A stretch of 64,000 nucleotides of DNA, taken from assembly GCF_004798865.1 (NCBI RefSeq), contig NW_025335269.1, forward strand, positions 18,530,616 to 18,594,615, read 5' to 3'. This document shows, piece after piece, positions 1 to 12,900 of this stretch. The stretch's first letter is position 1, and each line of letters starts with the position of its first letter. The notes beneath the pieces were generated by a model, which was not told where the DNA came from, did not search any database, and saw only the letters and a program-made list of their open reading frames with translations. The position numbers and the translations under genes are program-made. The stretch is from Varanus komodoensis. Its lineage: Eukaryota; Chordata; Lepidosauria; Squamata; Varanidae.

Positions 1-129
1 AATTGCAGGCAAAGTTATTTTTCCCCTTTTGGAAGAGAAACGCATGAGTTTAACCTGAAACTAAATTTGGAGAGATTTGTGGGTCTGCTAATGCAGATCT
101 GAGCACATATGTAACTAGAACAAACTGTC

Positions 130-700
130 AAAGTAAGAACATAAGAAAAGCCACACTTGATCAGGCCAAAGGTCCATCCAGTCCAGCCCTCCATACACAT
201 GGTGGCAAACCAGCTGCCCACAGGATCTCTCCAGCAGGATGGATGCAAGACCTCCTCTTGCTCAGCTGCTCAGTGACTATGCAGGCCTATGCAGGCATGC
301 CACCTCTGCTAAAGGAGGTAGCACATAGCCAGCAAGGCTAGTAGCCACAGATCGCCGCCTCCTCCATAAATATGTCCAATCACAGACTGGGGGCCATCAC
401 CACTTCCCAGGGCAGCAATTCCATGTTTAGCTATATGCTGTGTGAAGAAGCGCTTCCTTCTGTCAGTCCTAAACTCCCACCAATCAGCTTCATGAGAGCA
501 CCCAGGATTCTAGTAATATGGGAGAAGGAGAAACATGTCTCCTTTTCCACTTTTTCCATACCATGTGTTATTTTAAACACCTCTCTCATGTCTAGCCTTA
601 CTTGACTTTCTGTAAGCTGAACAGTCCCAGTTGTAGCTGCTCCTCATAGGGGAGCTGCTCCAACTTCCTGGTCATTCTTGTTGCCCTTCTCTGCCCTATG
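130..700 (-). mobile_element. CR1 LINE 3' part
   Basis: Begins with the CR1-type terminal microsatellite (GAACATAAGAA) followed by the familiar GATCAGGCCAAAGGTCCATC block. It continues through the section near 640 that ends CR1 copies of this group (GAGCTGCTCCAACTTC). It shares its whole layout with the copy at 44785-45545. 5'-truncated and old. Confidence 0.75.
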
Positions 701-784
701 TATATTTTGGTGTGTGCAAGAGTCACACCATAGTTAAGCCAAAATGTGTGTAAGCTTCTACTCAACCAGATGTCTCCAATCTGG

Positions 785-850
785 CGCCCTCCAGGTATAG
801 TCCGAGTCCCATCACCCTCAGCCAGCATGGCCACTGGCAGAGAATTAGAT
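785..850. repeat. Short dispersed squamate repeat (half of a palindromic element)
   Basis: The sequence around CTGGCGCCCTCCAGGTATAG and CCAGCATGGCCACTGG resembles an abundant reptile palindromic repeat whose core reads as actactcccatcagcc-like text. Related degenerate pieces lie near 20300-20390 and 34705-34800. The family name is not known to me. Confidence 0.4.
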
Positions 851-2385
851 TTATCATGAAGCAACAGCCCTGTCCCTGTGTGTTGGAAGGGCAGAAACAG
901 ATAATCCCATAATGGCAATATTATTCAGGATCTTCAATATTATTACCCCTACTGGGTGGAGGAGGCTGAACAAGTTAGATGTCACTCATAAAGGGTCTCA
1001 CCTGTCCAATACTCAGGAATCTTCCCCCACCCCATTTTCATTGCACCACAGCCTGTCTCATTCTGCTGGCTCTCCAACCGTCTATGTGGTATTTTTGAGG
1101 CTCGGAGGGGCTACCATGAGGGGAAAGAGGATGGGGAAATCTGGTTTTGCCAGCCCTGTTACATGGATCTAAATCTGGATCCAGCCCAGTGGGCTGAAGG
1201 GCACTTCTAGCAGGACAGCTGCTGGTATATTAATCCGAAGGCATTATGCAGTTTTCCATGTTTTCCCCGTATGAGATTTTTTGCAGTTAGAAAAAGAACG
1301 AAACAGGTGGAAAATGCAAGAGGGTTATGAATGACTTCTAACACTAAGGCAGGTAGTAATGAACAGTTTGTCTAAGGAGGTTGTGAAGTTCTTTCTTTCT
1401 CCACAAGTTTTCTTTCTCAATGTGTGAGGGATGCTGAGCTGTACATGTGAAGGATGTTGAGCTATAATGCATTTATACATTGGAGAAATTGGAGCCATTT
1501 TAAAATTCTTTGAAGCTCTGACTCAGCCGAGTACAGGGAAATTCATATGATGAATATACTGGGAGTGCTGTTTTCCAAAAGCCTGCTATAAATGTAATCC
1601 GTTGTTATGTGTATTTTATTAACCCACTTGAGTGGACACCACAATGAGGATGAGGATAAAATTAGGACTAAATCCCCTACAGAAGGCAGAGCTTCATGTG
1701 CAACGCTTCTCTAATGTACTTCTTGAACAGTTCTGGTCCCTTATGATTTATATTTGTTTACTCTCAAATCCCTAAGCCTGGCATACTGTAAAAGGAAGAG
1801 GCCCATAACTAATCAGAGCTGTATGCTGCTCGAGCATTTCTTGCCTTTGTCTTTTGTTCTGCTGTGTTAATGAGGCATGTCTCCAACCTATCAGTCGACA
1901 ATAACCCATAATGCAATTTACACTTAGATTCATTAAACCTGATTAGTACAGCATGGTAATGAAAATCCAAAATTAGCTTGTGAAAGAAGACAACAGACAT
2001 CTTTACCAACCCCTTCAGAGGATCTCACCTTCAATTTGGCACAGGTTTGCTCAGCAGTACATACTTCTTATATTCATTTGTCTAGGTTTAAATTAAAGTT
2101 TCCATGAGTTAGCCCAAAACTTTTGGTGTATTCCACTTAAGCAAGGCATTTTTGTTTCCCCTGCCACAGCATACAGATGATGGAATACTATGGTCATCTT
2201 GGTTATTTCGGAATGTTTTAAACAAAAAGACTTAACTCCTGTTTATTTTTCCAAAATTTAACTCCCACTGATTAACAGAATCATAGGCAATCACCATTGA
2301 TGCCAACTATTTCCTGATACAGGCATTTGCCTGGACACATGGATTGTATGAACCAGCATTCCACTGCATACCAAGTCTTATACAA
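850..2385. other. Intergenic, no gene; AT-rich and repeat-poor from about 1440
   Basis: Short ORFs here have no recognisable domain or splice context. Between 1440 and 2010 I see no repeat, and the sequence is AT-rich with SOX-like (TTTTGTTC) and homeodomain-like motifs, as in conserved enhancers. The basis is composition only. Confidence 0.5.
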
Positions 2386-2389
2386 CACT

Positions 2390-2680
2390 GTGTTTGCACT
2401 TAACAATAACCCAGGGTCCGGGTTAAATATGGGTTGTTAGTGAATATTTGGGCTGTCAGTTTGTCATTATGTCCTGCACTATGGCTTCAGTAAGTGTTGT
2501 TAACCTCAAACAACCCAGAGTTCACAACCCAACCAACAACCTGTGGAAGATCTTCCTGGATCATTCATACTCAAGAACCCACAGTTAAATCGCAATGCAT
2601 GATTCACTCATAACAATGACCCACAATTCAATGAAAATCTACAATTCAACTCATATTCTGGGTTGTTATGTGCAAACCAA
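2390..2680. repeat. MITE-like element with imperfect terminal inverted repeats
   Basis: The left end TGTTTGCACTTAACAATAA and the inverse of the right end (GGTTTGCACATAACAACCCA) match over about 25 bp. The interior repeats AACAACCCA and its inverse several times. No coding capacity, so a non-autonomous DNA element is likely. Confidence 0.55.
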
Positions 2681-2684
2681 GCCA

Positions 2685-4405
2685 TTATATTTCAGTCAAT
2701 GGAGCGGTCTGAAGACGGCAATGGGCATCCAGGGCCAGGCCTGTCACCTTTTAAATGATTAATAACAAATGAAAAAAGGTCCCTATATTATTCATTATAA
2801 ACACAAGGAAGGTGGTGATTTTTCTTGAATTTATCGAGGACACAAATTTCAGAGCATCCTCCAAGTGTCAACATGGGGGTCAGCCCAGAAATTCCTTCCC
2901 TTTAACAACACAATTCTGTCAATTAGTTACATACAGCAATTACCAAACCTTTTCTTTAATATTTGTGAAGAATCTGGCCTTTCCACAGATGATAAATGAC
3001 TCCTTGAAGTATGTGGTGCCTGGGTTTGCTAAATGTGCACTTTTTCTCTTTCCTTTTATATTTCTTCTTTTTTTTTAAATAATATCCCCCCTAAGTTATT
3101 TTGCACAATCAATAGAGAAAAGACATCCCTTTAGGAAAGAAAAGGGTACAGCAGAATGGTTTAAATGAAAATAAAGCACCTTCTCATTCAGCCATGGCCA
3201 GGGCAAAAGATGTGCTTACCTAGACTAATTAACAGAAGAGTTAAACATTGTTAGCCAAATTAGGAACTAAACCTCATTTTAATTGTTCTGAAACTGGAAA
3301 AAAAATCCCACCAATATATTCCAAATATGACCTTTGAGAATTTCAGCTTCATTAGCATTTCAAACAGCACAGCACAAATTAAGACGGGGCATATTCTGCA
3401 AGTGAGCTTTACACAGATCACAATTAAAGACTTGCCAACATTTGTCCCTTTGTCCCTATTAATTGTGGAATAACAGGTAAGTTGTCGTTTTGGCCCAGTC
3501 TGTTATTGGAGTAGTATTATTCAATTTGTTCAAAAGTAAATTATTTTTGGAATGCCTTGATTAGAGTCACACACACCACAAGTGTCTTGCATTCATAACT
3601 ATGGCATTCCCTTCATTGATCTAAAAGGGAAATAGACAAAAGAATTTTGGACAGAACTGGAGCTACGACAAATGATCTCAAAACACTCCAGCCATTACAG
3701 GACTGAGCTAATTGGAGACTACCAAGATATTCTGAGTGGGGTTTTTAAAGTGCTATTTTTCCTGTCATTCACATATTTTGGTTGGAGGGGTTTTGACACA
3801 ATGCCATCTTCCACTTGAGACCTTTTGCTTTATGCCATCATGTCTCCTATCTTTGTTCTTTCCACACACACACAAATGTTAAAGAGGGGGAAATGGGATA
3901 GCTCCACAAAGCCTTTTGGCTAGAACACCAAGAAGCCTTCCAGTCAACCCAGCAGCTGCAGGCCATAACCTAAATGCTTCATCCATGCTGAATTCTTGAG
4001 AGTTTCTATGATCCGAACCCCATTGTCACTACAGTGGACAATGTCACCCTTTAAGGGTGCAGCACTGTGGCATGTTTAGAGAGAAAAAAGTCCTGGCTGC
4101 AGAACGCTGGGAGTTGTAGGACCTCTTTCTGTTTAAACCTCCCTAAAGCTAGTTTATAGCAGGGATGGGCAAATGTGCCTACATCCTGTCCATGTCAGTG
4201 CTATCTCTTTTAAAAAACCTAAGTTAGTATATAGAATAGTACAAACATATGTGAATATTGCTTTTAAAATGCTATTCAAGAAAAAATACTGTTGTCAGTT
4301 GTCATATCTAAGTCCACTGAGTTCAATGGTACTCAGTTCAATACTACATAGGATTCCTACCTGTAATCTTAACCTGGGAGCAGATTCCCTTGAGCTCAAT
4401 GAGAC
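2685..4405. other. Intergenic, no gene; candidate conserved block 3150-3780
   Basis: No exon or clear repeat except a degenerate copy of the AATCCTATGCA-type repeat near 4295-4375. The block 3150-3780 is AT-rich with several ATTA/TAAT homeodomain cores and no LINE or SINE signature. Confidence 0.45.

Positions 4406-4409
<4 letters not shown>

Positions 4410-4461
<52 letters not shown>
4410..4461. repeat. (GA)n microsatellite
   Basis: About 52 bp of uninterrupted GA dinucleotides. Confidence 0.98.
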
Positions 4462-4464
<3 letters not shown>

Positions 4465-6700
4465 TCTAGGCCTGGGTAAAAGAAGACTCAGCAATTTTCA
4501 TCGGCAGATCAGTTAACTCGGCTATGCATTTCTAATCTCATGTTGTTGCATAACTCCTTGTGGTACTTCCTTCCTACAATAAAAAAGTGATGCATGGAAG
4601 AAGGAGGATGTGATGGTTCTTAAATAGTCACTCACCCTTCGAAGCAACGTTGAAACTCTCAGAATGAGAGAAGCAACCACACCTAGGCAGAAGATTGAAC
4701 AGTCAGCATAATGAAGTTAGTGAAAAGGAGGGGAACTGAGTCCCCATGACTGCTTCATGATTTTCTCTTTGTCACAGACAATGTGTTCTGGGATTAAGAA
4801 AATAATTACAGTGGGGCCAGGAGACTTAGTAAACAGTAGCATCCCAAGGATGAGTCAGTTTTGCTGATCCCAGCTGAGGGTGACAATTAAGATGTAATAT
4901 TTCCTCTCCAATTTTCCCCTTACTGTTCATGCTGAAAAGTCAATTTAGTCTTCAATTTCTCCAGATTGGTCAAAGCACTTCACAGCAAGCATGCCAGTAT
5001 ATCAACTGTCCATCATACTATGGTGCCATTCCCTCACTCTTCTTAGTGCAGGCCTATTGAGATTAGAACTGGTCAGAGTGGAAAAGAAATTATTTCATTT
5101 GCTTTGAACTCTGGCACTGATCATATTAAGAGCTAAATAAATGTTAAACCTTCCTCCGTGAGAAAAGAGGCATCCACAAAATGTCAAACACATCAGTAGA
5201 ATAGACAACCTGATGAGTCCCTTGAACTTTTTGAAGGGCAGCCAGCAACTGGTTACCTAGCCAGGATTCATTGTCCAGCCTACAGGAATGGAGAGGAGGA
5301 GAGCAGGCTTCCTGACTTCTCTTGGCTTCTTAGGGCCAACTGAGACATGATTTGTGATATGATGAATATGCTTGTCCATGACTTTTAAAAACTGTTAATG
5401 GGAGCACACACATACCCCAGGGGGACATTGTGATGGAACCCTGACATTTTGGATTGGGACCACAGGATGGGCAAGACAGAGGATTTGTTAGCTCTTTCTC
5501 TCTTGACATGGTCATCTCTAAATCACTCCTATATACCTGAAACCCCTTGCTATTTACCCCTGGCAAAACTTGCAGGTACTTGTATATTGGGGTGGTCAGC
5601 CTAATTTCAGAAGTCCTTGGTAAGCAATCAGTTCAGACCTGTGGCAAGAGCAATTTCTCCCTGCCTTGGTGCCCCATTATGTGGGAAGCAAAAGGCAAAG
5701 GAGAGAAAGGTGAAAGTTGTCAATATGTCACCAGGAGAGAGAGAGAGAAATTGATTTGTGGCTTATCCAATTTGGCTCTGGCCCTACAGACTGCATCCCC
5801 TGTCAGGTTATCCATGAAGGGATGGAGGCCTCAGCTGGAAAAGTTTCCACACTCCTGCCAAATTGGCTAAAATACCTTCTTCCCCAGCACCACGGTCCCA
5901 ATCCAAACAGGTCTCCAAGTATCTGTTGTCCATGTGGGAAATCTTACCCATCTGTCATACAGATGAGGTCTAATTTAGTCTTTAGTGGGGTTTAGGAACT
6001 CTTGCATGGAACAACATGGCTCCCTTCCAGTGCAAGTGTTTCCATTGCTTTACTTGGGCTTTGCTATGGCAGGACAGGTCTGAAAACCACTTACTAATTT
6101 TTGCTAATGACATGCTGTATTGTTCTAGAACATCACATCAGAGCAGAATATAACTTAGTCCATCTAAAGGAAATGCATACATCGTATCAAGTAGCCGGAG
6201 ATAAAAACTCAAGAGCATCTTAAAAGAAGATGGCAGAATCACATGAAATAACATGTCCCTATGAAGGATTGCATCCATACACATGTTGTTCAGTAAATTA
6301 CAGATTTTAGCCAGGGTCTTTTCTCAGTCCAAATGTTTTATCTTCAGAAGCTAGATAGAAAATATCTGCTTATATACCAGAGAAGAATAAAGCTGAAATG
6401 GCTCTATTCAGACAATCCAGTCCAGCAACAGGCATAAAGGCACAAACTATCATGTTTGATCATTTAGCAATGTATGAAGCTATGTCTGTCTAACTTAGTA
6501 TTATTTGGGACATTGATATTAACCCAGGACATTCTGCACACCAAGCATGGTGTCTTATCCCCTGGTTCTGAGGCTTGGTGCTTCCTTGGGTAGTTCAGTT
6601 CAGATGAAGACTTGAATCAGAACTGGTTACAAGTAACTCCATGTGAGCGGCAGGCCTCAGCTGAGAGTCATCCTTTGCTGGAACAACAACTCAATAATCT
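4462..6700. other. Intergenic, no feature recognised
   Basis: Open frames around 5547-5995 lack domain similarity, a splice pattern or a promoter and look like chance ORFs. Confidence 0.5.
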
Positions 6701-6702
6701 CC

Positions 6703-7040
6703 AGCAGTGCTGGATTTACATACAGGCTGAGCAGGCTGCTGCCCAGGGCCTCAATAAACTAGAGGACCTTGGCCAACCACCATTTTTTAAAGATTTATCA
6801 TTAATTGTATTTCATTTGTAATGATAAAAACCAGGGGCATACCTAGGCAAAATATCATTTTCTAGACTAAAAAGGACAACAAATGATCTACAGTCAACAA
6901 CATGTCAAGATCAGTTGTCTGATCGAAGCATTCTCTCCACAGAAAATGATAAACTGCGACTTACTGATTGTAATTATATCATTGATATTTGCATCCTAAA
7001 AAGCTTGAAAGGAACTGTTCTGACATTGTAATGTTATAAT
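6703..7040 (+). mobile_element. hAT-like DNA transposon remnant
   Basis: Starts with CAGTGCTGGATTTACATAC, the form of a hAT terminus. Bases 6868-7031 translate to a stretch with QLSDRSILSTENDKLRLTDC and then NYIIDI, like the C-terminal end of zinc-finger hAT transposases (pattern: RL...LSIEN...DF...I..FA). Only the last part of the transposase remains and the second terminus was not found. Confidence 0.45.
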
Positions 7041-7389
7041 TTTTAGCTATGATTCCCCTATGAATGTTCTATGTGAATGTCTTCATTAATCCCATACTTT
7101 TGTAAGGTTATAAATGTATAAGCAATCTCTTTATCCATGCTAAAATTTCAGCAATGTTTTACTCTCACTGAGTAGATAAAGAAGAGAAGGAGGTTTTGTT
7201 TCTCATGATCAGATGCTATTAAGTTTGGCCATCCTACGGTCTCCTAGCCCAGGGCCTCGAGTTGCTTTAATCTGAGACTGCTCTCCAGTCAGCAAACCAT
7301 GCAGAGAGTTCTCTGAAGTCCAATCTGGATCCCTGCCTTGCTAAGTGTGGTGTAGAAGAGTCAGTGAATGCTGTGGTACACGCCACTTC

Positions 7390-7465
7390 CCTTTGACTTC
7401 ACACCTGGCCAGGACACACGTGTTCTGCCATTGAACTACAGCCCTTCCTTTACAGTGGTTCAATG
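7390..7465 (-). repeat. tRNA-derived SINE fragment
   Basis: Contains the inverse of a tRNA-like head (CTGCCATTGAACTACAGCCC). It is the same head as the better copy at 14085-14262, here without most of the body. Confidence 0.5.
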
Positions 7466-9890
7466 ATGGTTAGTATATTACAAGCCCTGATCCCAGCCTT
7501 ATAAGACCCAAATGAAACCAACCCAACTCCCGTGCTCACTACTTCGCTCACAACTGTTGTGTCACAGACAATGGCAGTGTTTTAAATCCCACCTTCGGTG
7601 AAGAGAAGTGAATCAGATTGTGCCTGTCACTTAAATAAGCTTTTGCATTCTTAAGTATCTGTCAGGCAAATGGAGGAGGGGGGAGGAGGAGGAGGAGGTG
7701 AAGCTGCCACCTATAAGGATTAGAATATATATTCTGTTTTTAAAGTGCCTCTCTACTACTTTCAATTTACAAGGTTCTATTTATTTCTATTTTACAGCAT
7801 TCACAAGTGATGCTTTCCAGATTACAGAGGGTTCTTCCTATCTGTAGTACAAAACCACCATTATTTTTCTCCAGAAGACTGCATCCAGTTTTAAAGTCCT
7901 GGGCCATTTTGTCCAAGGCTCTTCAGAATGCATGAAAAATATCAGTATGTGCTGGAGAGAAGAAAATCTTGTTGCAACTAGCCTCCAAGGTCATTGCAAT
8001 TTTCAGAGTAAGATCGACATAAAAACAAATCAACAAAATATTCAGTCCAAACTGTCCATTAAAGCAAATAAAGACATATTAAGCAGGATAACTATTTGTC
8101 GCATCAGGAAAGTGTTGGTTCTGACACAGTCACCTCTTACCTTGGCTGCCTGAAGCGCAAAATTATCTGCCATTCTTATGACACACTTCTGCTTATTTTA
8201 TAAGCAGAAGCTGATCAGCCCACCAGCAGGTTTGTCCAAAGAAAGACCATTGAAGTTGCCGCAACCAAGTTTCCCCTCCAGGCCAGCACCAAGAGGTCCA
8301 CTGATAAGAGCCCCTAGAGCTGCTTGTCTTCACCATTGCGACCTGCTTGTTCCCCTGCCTCTCGCCAGCCCGCCCTGTTTCTCTCAGCAATACTATAAGC
8401 TGCTACCTACTCAAACAAACCAGTTTCCTCTTCCTTCTCTTTCCCAACTGACACTCATTCCATGGCTTCCAGTGAGCAATATGATGCCCAATCCTTCATC
8501 CTTCTTGGGTTGTTTTGGGGTTTGGAATTGCCTCCTTTAGAAGGTTGATTTTTTGTCTCAAAGATTTGTACTTCAGCAAACCTTGGGTTGCCCTGACAAC
8601 TCCTTCTTGTTTTACAGCAGTCCTATTTCAACTCAATTCTTGTCAGCACAGGAGTATTAGCCCACTAACAGAGGGAGCCATAAAATTATCCAAGATAGCC
8701 AGATAACAGTTATGGCTTCTGAAGTCTTTGGACAGAAGCCACACAAAATATCATTTTGCAAAATACTTTCTTAATATTCTTTTCACTGCTAACTTCCTAA
8801 CTGTATGTTCAGCAAAATCTGCACTCGCTCACCACTTCAGAAGGGGTGATGCATGTTTTGACAAGGAGATTGATTCTGGGTAACAAAAACCAGTATGTGT
8901 GAGGGTTACAAACTAAGCTTGAGCTGCACATCACACTAAGTCACCTGGTGAAGAAATGATATCATGTCTGTTTGTGGAACAACCCACGCTGCATCTAACA
9001 GATGACCAAGCTCATACTGGTTTGCTTTCCCATTTCTTCCCCCTTTGTCCTTCAGGTGGTATACCAATGTCCTCTGTGGCAGAACCGGTCTGGTCTTGTC
9101 CTGCCTCCCCATTTCTGCTTTGATCACTACCCCAATTAGTTCACCCCCACTTAGGTTTGTATTTGAGGCATTTTTTTCCAGCCCCAGAAAATTTTGCAAT
9201 TCCCTTGTTGCTGCTGTTGTATTCAGCCTTTTGCAAATGTGCGAGGGTGGTCTTATGGCCTCTTGATATGCTTAGCCTTGTCAGTTTCCTTGTAACTTTC
9301 AGCTTTTGAGGAAAGCAGCAAAGTAGAAGGCAGGGTACATAGAAATCATCAAGACAGGACTGCATTTAGGCTAATTTGCTCACAATTGCAAACCAATTGT
9401 CAAGTCGTCAACTGCAAAGCATCAAGACACCAATGGGGGGGGGGGGAGAGCAGCAAGATAAGGTATCCCAAAAGGAGGGCAACAATATTGCCCACTTAAC
9501 AGTGACATTTTAAATGTTGGACTGACATTTCTCAGCACCCTCCTTATTATTTGAACACTTCCCTGAGCTTCCAGCTATTCCAAAAATGGCAGCTATTAAC
9601 TCCCATCACCCTTTTCAAGGATCCTTTTGAGTGCACTCACTACTGTGGTACTGCAGTTCCTTTCTGCTGACTTTTTTTAAAGATTGTAAACCACTTTGCT
9701 ACACTTGGGCATCGGTGGAAGGGGCTGTCACTGGTGTCAGACGGGGGGGAAATCAGGAAGAACAGCCTGGAGACTGTCACCCCAGCTGAGTGGATGACAT
9801 GACATCCCATCAAGGATCGAACAGTCTCTAAACACAAATGATACATTGGCAGGGTGGCTTGTTGCTGAAAATGAACCAAAATGTGGGAAG
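7466..9890. other. Intergenic; (GGA)n at 7672-7698 and poly-G at 9435-9446
   Basis: No gene is recognised. The 120-residue proline-rich ORF near 8178-8540 has no family resemblance. The GGA repeat and a run of 12 G are simple sequence. Confidence 0.5.
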
Positions 9891-9966
9891 AGGTCTGGAT
9901 TTTGGTAACAGGATAACCTATCATGGCTAGTTTTCCATGATGGGTTGTTGTCTTGTGCAAACCTGG
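9890..9966. repeat. End of the TGGGTTGTT-type MITE-like repeat
   Basis: GATGGGTTGTTGTCTTGTGC followed by AAACC matches the right end of the element at 2390-2680. The other end is not clear. Confidence 0.4.
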
Positions 9967-9969
9967 TCT

Positions 9970-12900
9970 ATATCTAGGTATGAGGGACAGAGTTTTAGAA
10001 ACTCATTTGAAATTGTTTGAGCGTATCACTTTTGCCTAGCAAAACTGTTTTTCTTTTCTTTTTCTTTTTCTGCAGCACCCATCACCATAGTAACCAAACT
10101 TCATCATATACCTGCAGGACATCTGAAACTGAGGGTGAAAAAACCCTCTTCTTATATAGCTAAACATAGCAAGCCATGCCTTTATCTACAACTTAGTATC
10201 TAAGAAAAAGCACCCAGAGATATTCTGACATCCCAAACACAAACACTAATAGGTGGATGAGCAAGTTATTTTTAATTCCACTGGGCCGTAGGTATCTACA
10301 GCTAAAAGCGTCACTTTCCAAAAGACAGCTTATAATATGCACAATAAGTATACATCATTTTAGAATGATATGCGTAAATAATGTTCCAGCCTGACAACTG
10401 GGCATCCGGCGCAGCCCCCTGAGGACAGCAGGGAACGGCTGGAAGCCGGCAAAACTTGTTATCTCCCCATAAGGCCTCGGACAGGCACACACGAGATTGT
10501 GGAAACAAATGCCAAAGAAATCATCAAGACTGAAAACATCTGAGACATTGCAAATACTTCCTGATACAGGATGAAATGCTTGATTTCCCAAACAAAGACC
10601 GGCTGGCAGTATAAATGGATTTGCAGGAGCCCCTACAGAATGCAACATTTCTAGAGTTGTCAAGGCAGGGGCCCTTATTTTTAAAAATGGTATATCATTC
10701 ACTCGGCTGTGCTGGCTTTCTGAATGGTTTACACACCATTCTCTTGGGGGAAGCCGTACTCACTCAGCCTGATGGACACAGGAGACAGGTTCTGGGGGAA
10801 GGCAACCAAACCAATACTTGTGAAACTGCCTGCAAACAGCAAGCTTATAAACAGGGGTTGCATTTGCTCCATGCTTTAAAATGCTCCAGCAATTTGATGG
10901 TCTGGCTTGAGTGAGCGAATCTGAGCAGAGTGAATTTCCTACTGCGTTTGGGTTTTTTCTGATCACCAGGCGGAGCCGAGACACTGGAACCCCATCGCCA
11001 ACAAGTAGGCCTCTTATTCTGTCACCTTTCTGGTTTCAGAGAGGCAAAGGGGCAAAACACCTGACAACTTTGGTTCTCCAGGAGCCAACTTTGGAGCCTT
11101 CCACCATCTGCTGTGCTTCGTCTCCATTCGCTCAGACCTTTGATGTAAACCCGTCCATCCTACGTTTTAATAAAAGCCAGATGGTGCCATTGTTCTTGTT
11201 GCCATCATTACCGTTACTCTGCCACTGTATTGGATCAGATGTCCATTTTTAAAAGCTTTGCACAGAGGGATAAAGGCCATGATAGGGACATGTAAACTCA
11301 AAAACCTCCCTGAGTTTTGGTTCCTTCTGTAATGTGCAGATGAGGAAGGAATATGAACGCCCAGTCGCCCATACTGGAGCAATGGAAGGGATGGTCCACC
11401 TCACTTGCCCACCTCTGCAGCTGGGACACCAGGTGCTGGGAATGGCACATTCAGAAGCAGTGCTCCTGTTACCTTGGGAGCAAGTTCTGTTTTCCCAAGC
11501 CTTTCCAGTGAAGGCACCATCCTGTTCTTTCTGGCCAAGGACTTCTCATCTTGTTAGCAAAGCAGAACGGCTGAACCCAGCAGCAATTTTGGATCGCTGT
11601 TTTCCACATCTGTTACTCTCCCAGTGCATAAACTGAAGGTTGGATATCCCATTTGGGTTAGAATCAGCTTCTCACTTCCCACCGTGCACCCAAAACTTAT
11701 CAACAAGTTGACTTACCTCGTTTTGTGCAATGTGGTGTCAGGACAGATTGGCACAGGAGAGACTGAAAAAGATGATTAAATAGATGAGGGGACACCAAAT
11801 GATATGATCTAATCTAAGGAAGGGTGATCAAGCTCTAGTAAAGCAGCCACGGTCATGGAAACAAATAACCCCTCTTGATCCAAAGGCTATTTATCATCAC
11901 AGAGAAGAGTGAGGCCGTTTCCCTGCCAAGCCTAGCGATGGTTTCAACACCCCAAATTCATCATTCTTTGGGAACAATTGGCTATGTCAGTGCCAAGCTG
12001 AAATTTCCCCCTGAAATACCTGATGTGCAAGTAACCAAAAGCCGCACTTGCTCTGTTATCTCTGAATGATACATTTGTTCTGTTCACAAAGATAAGGCTC
12101 TCAAGGGACTTGGAAGGCTGAGAGACTGGAACAATCCTTCACAATTACTATAATGGAAGTGACATGTGTTTTTACTCGGTACCCTGCCACCATCCCATCC
12201 CAGGCACTTCTCCAAATTTTCTCTGTGCTAATGCCTAAACAGTTGATGAAGAAGAAAGGGACATTACATCCTTACCTAATTTATTTGAGAAGGCATCAAC
12301 AGCCTTTGTTGTAGCTATTTTCCAGTGGTGGCTATGAAGTATGATTCTACTGAACGTTACCCAAACAGCAAGAAGACTGTTTTCGCGTGTGCGTGCACGC
12401 ATGTGTGTGTGTGTGTGTCTGCCTGACTGTCTATCTACCAGATAATTTATGTTATATTGGCACATGCCTATCACAAGTGAAAACAGACCTGGGAAGCCAC
12501 AGACTTAACACTCAGAACTCCCAACTCAATTTGTTTTTCTCACATGTGTGCAACATGCACATCCTGATTCTTATTTGAAGGCTTGGAGCAAAACTTTTGT
12601 AAGGTGCAACCACGTCACCCTGTCTTTCAAGCAGCAGCAGACCGGAAGTGAGTGGGTTTGCAGCTATTCATGGGGCTGCTGGCAGAAAGATTCATGGAGA
12701 AAAGAAGTACAGCCAAACAGTAGGAAGGAGATTGCTTTTTGAGCATCACTCCACAGAGAAGGATGCTAAATGCAAACCTGGGACAGGGCTGACACTGTTA
12801 ATGATCCCTTTGATCTGGTTGAAAAATCAAAACTCCTTTGCAGCTTCTACAGATTGTAATTCCAAACAACTCGTGTACTCATAACAGGCAATATCAATTC

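Noticed and set aside
4173-4469. A 98-codon frame ending in a run of Arg-Glu
   Set aside because: The repeat residues come from the (GA)n microsatellite.
8178-8540. A 120-codon proline-rich open frame
   Set aside because: Low-complexity composition and no family resemblance. It is expected by chance in 64 kb.
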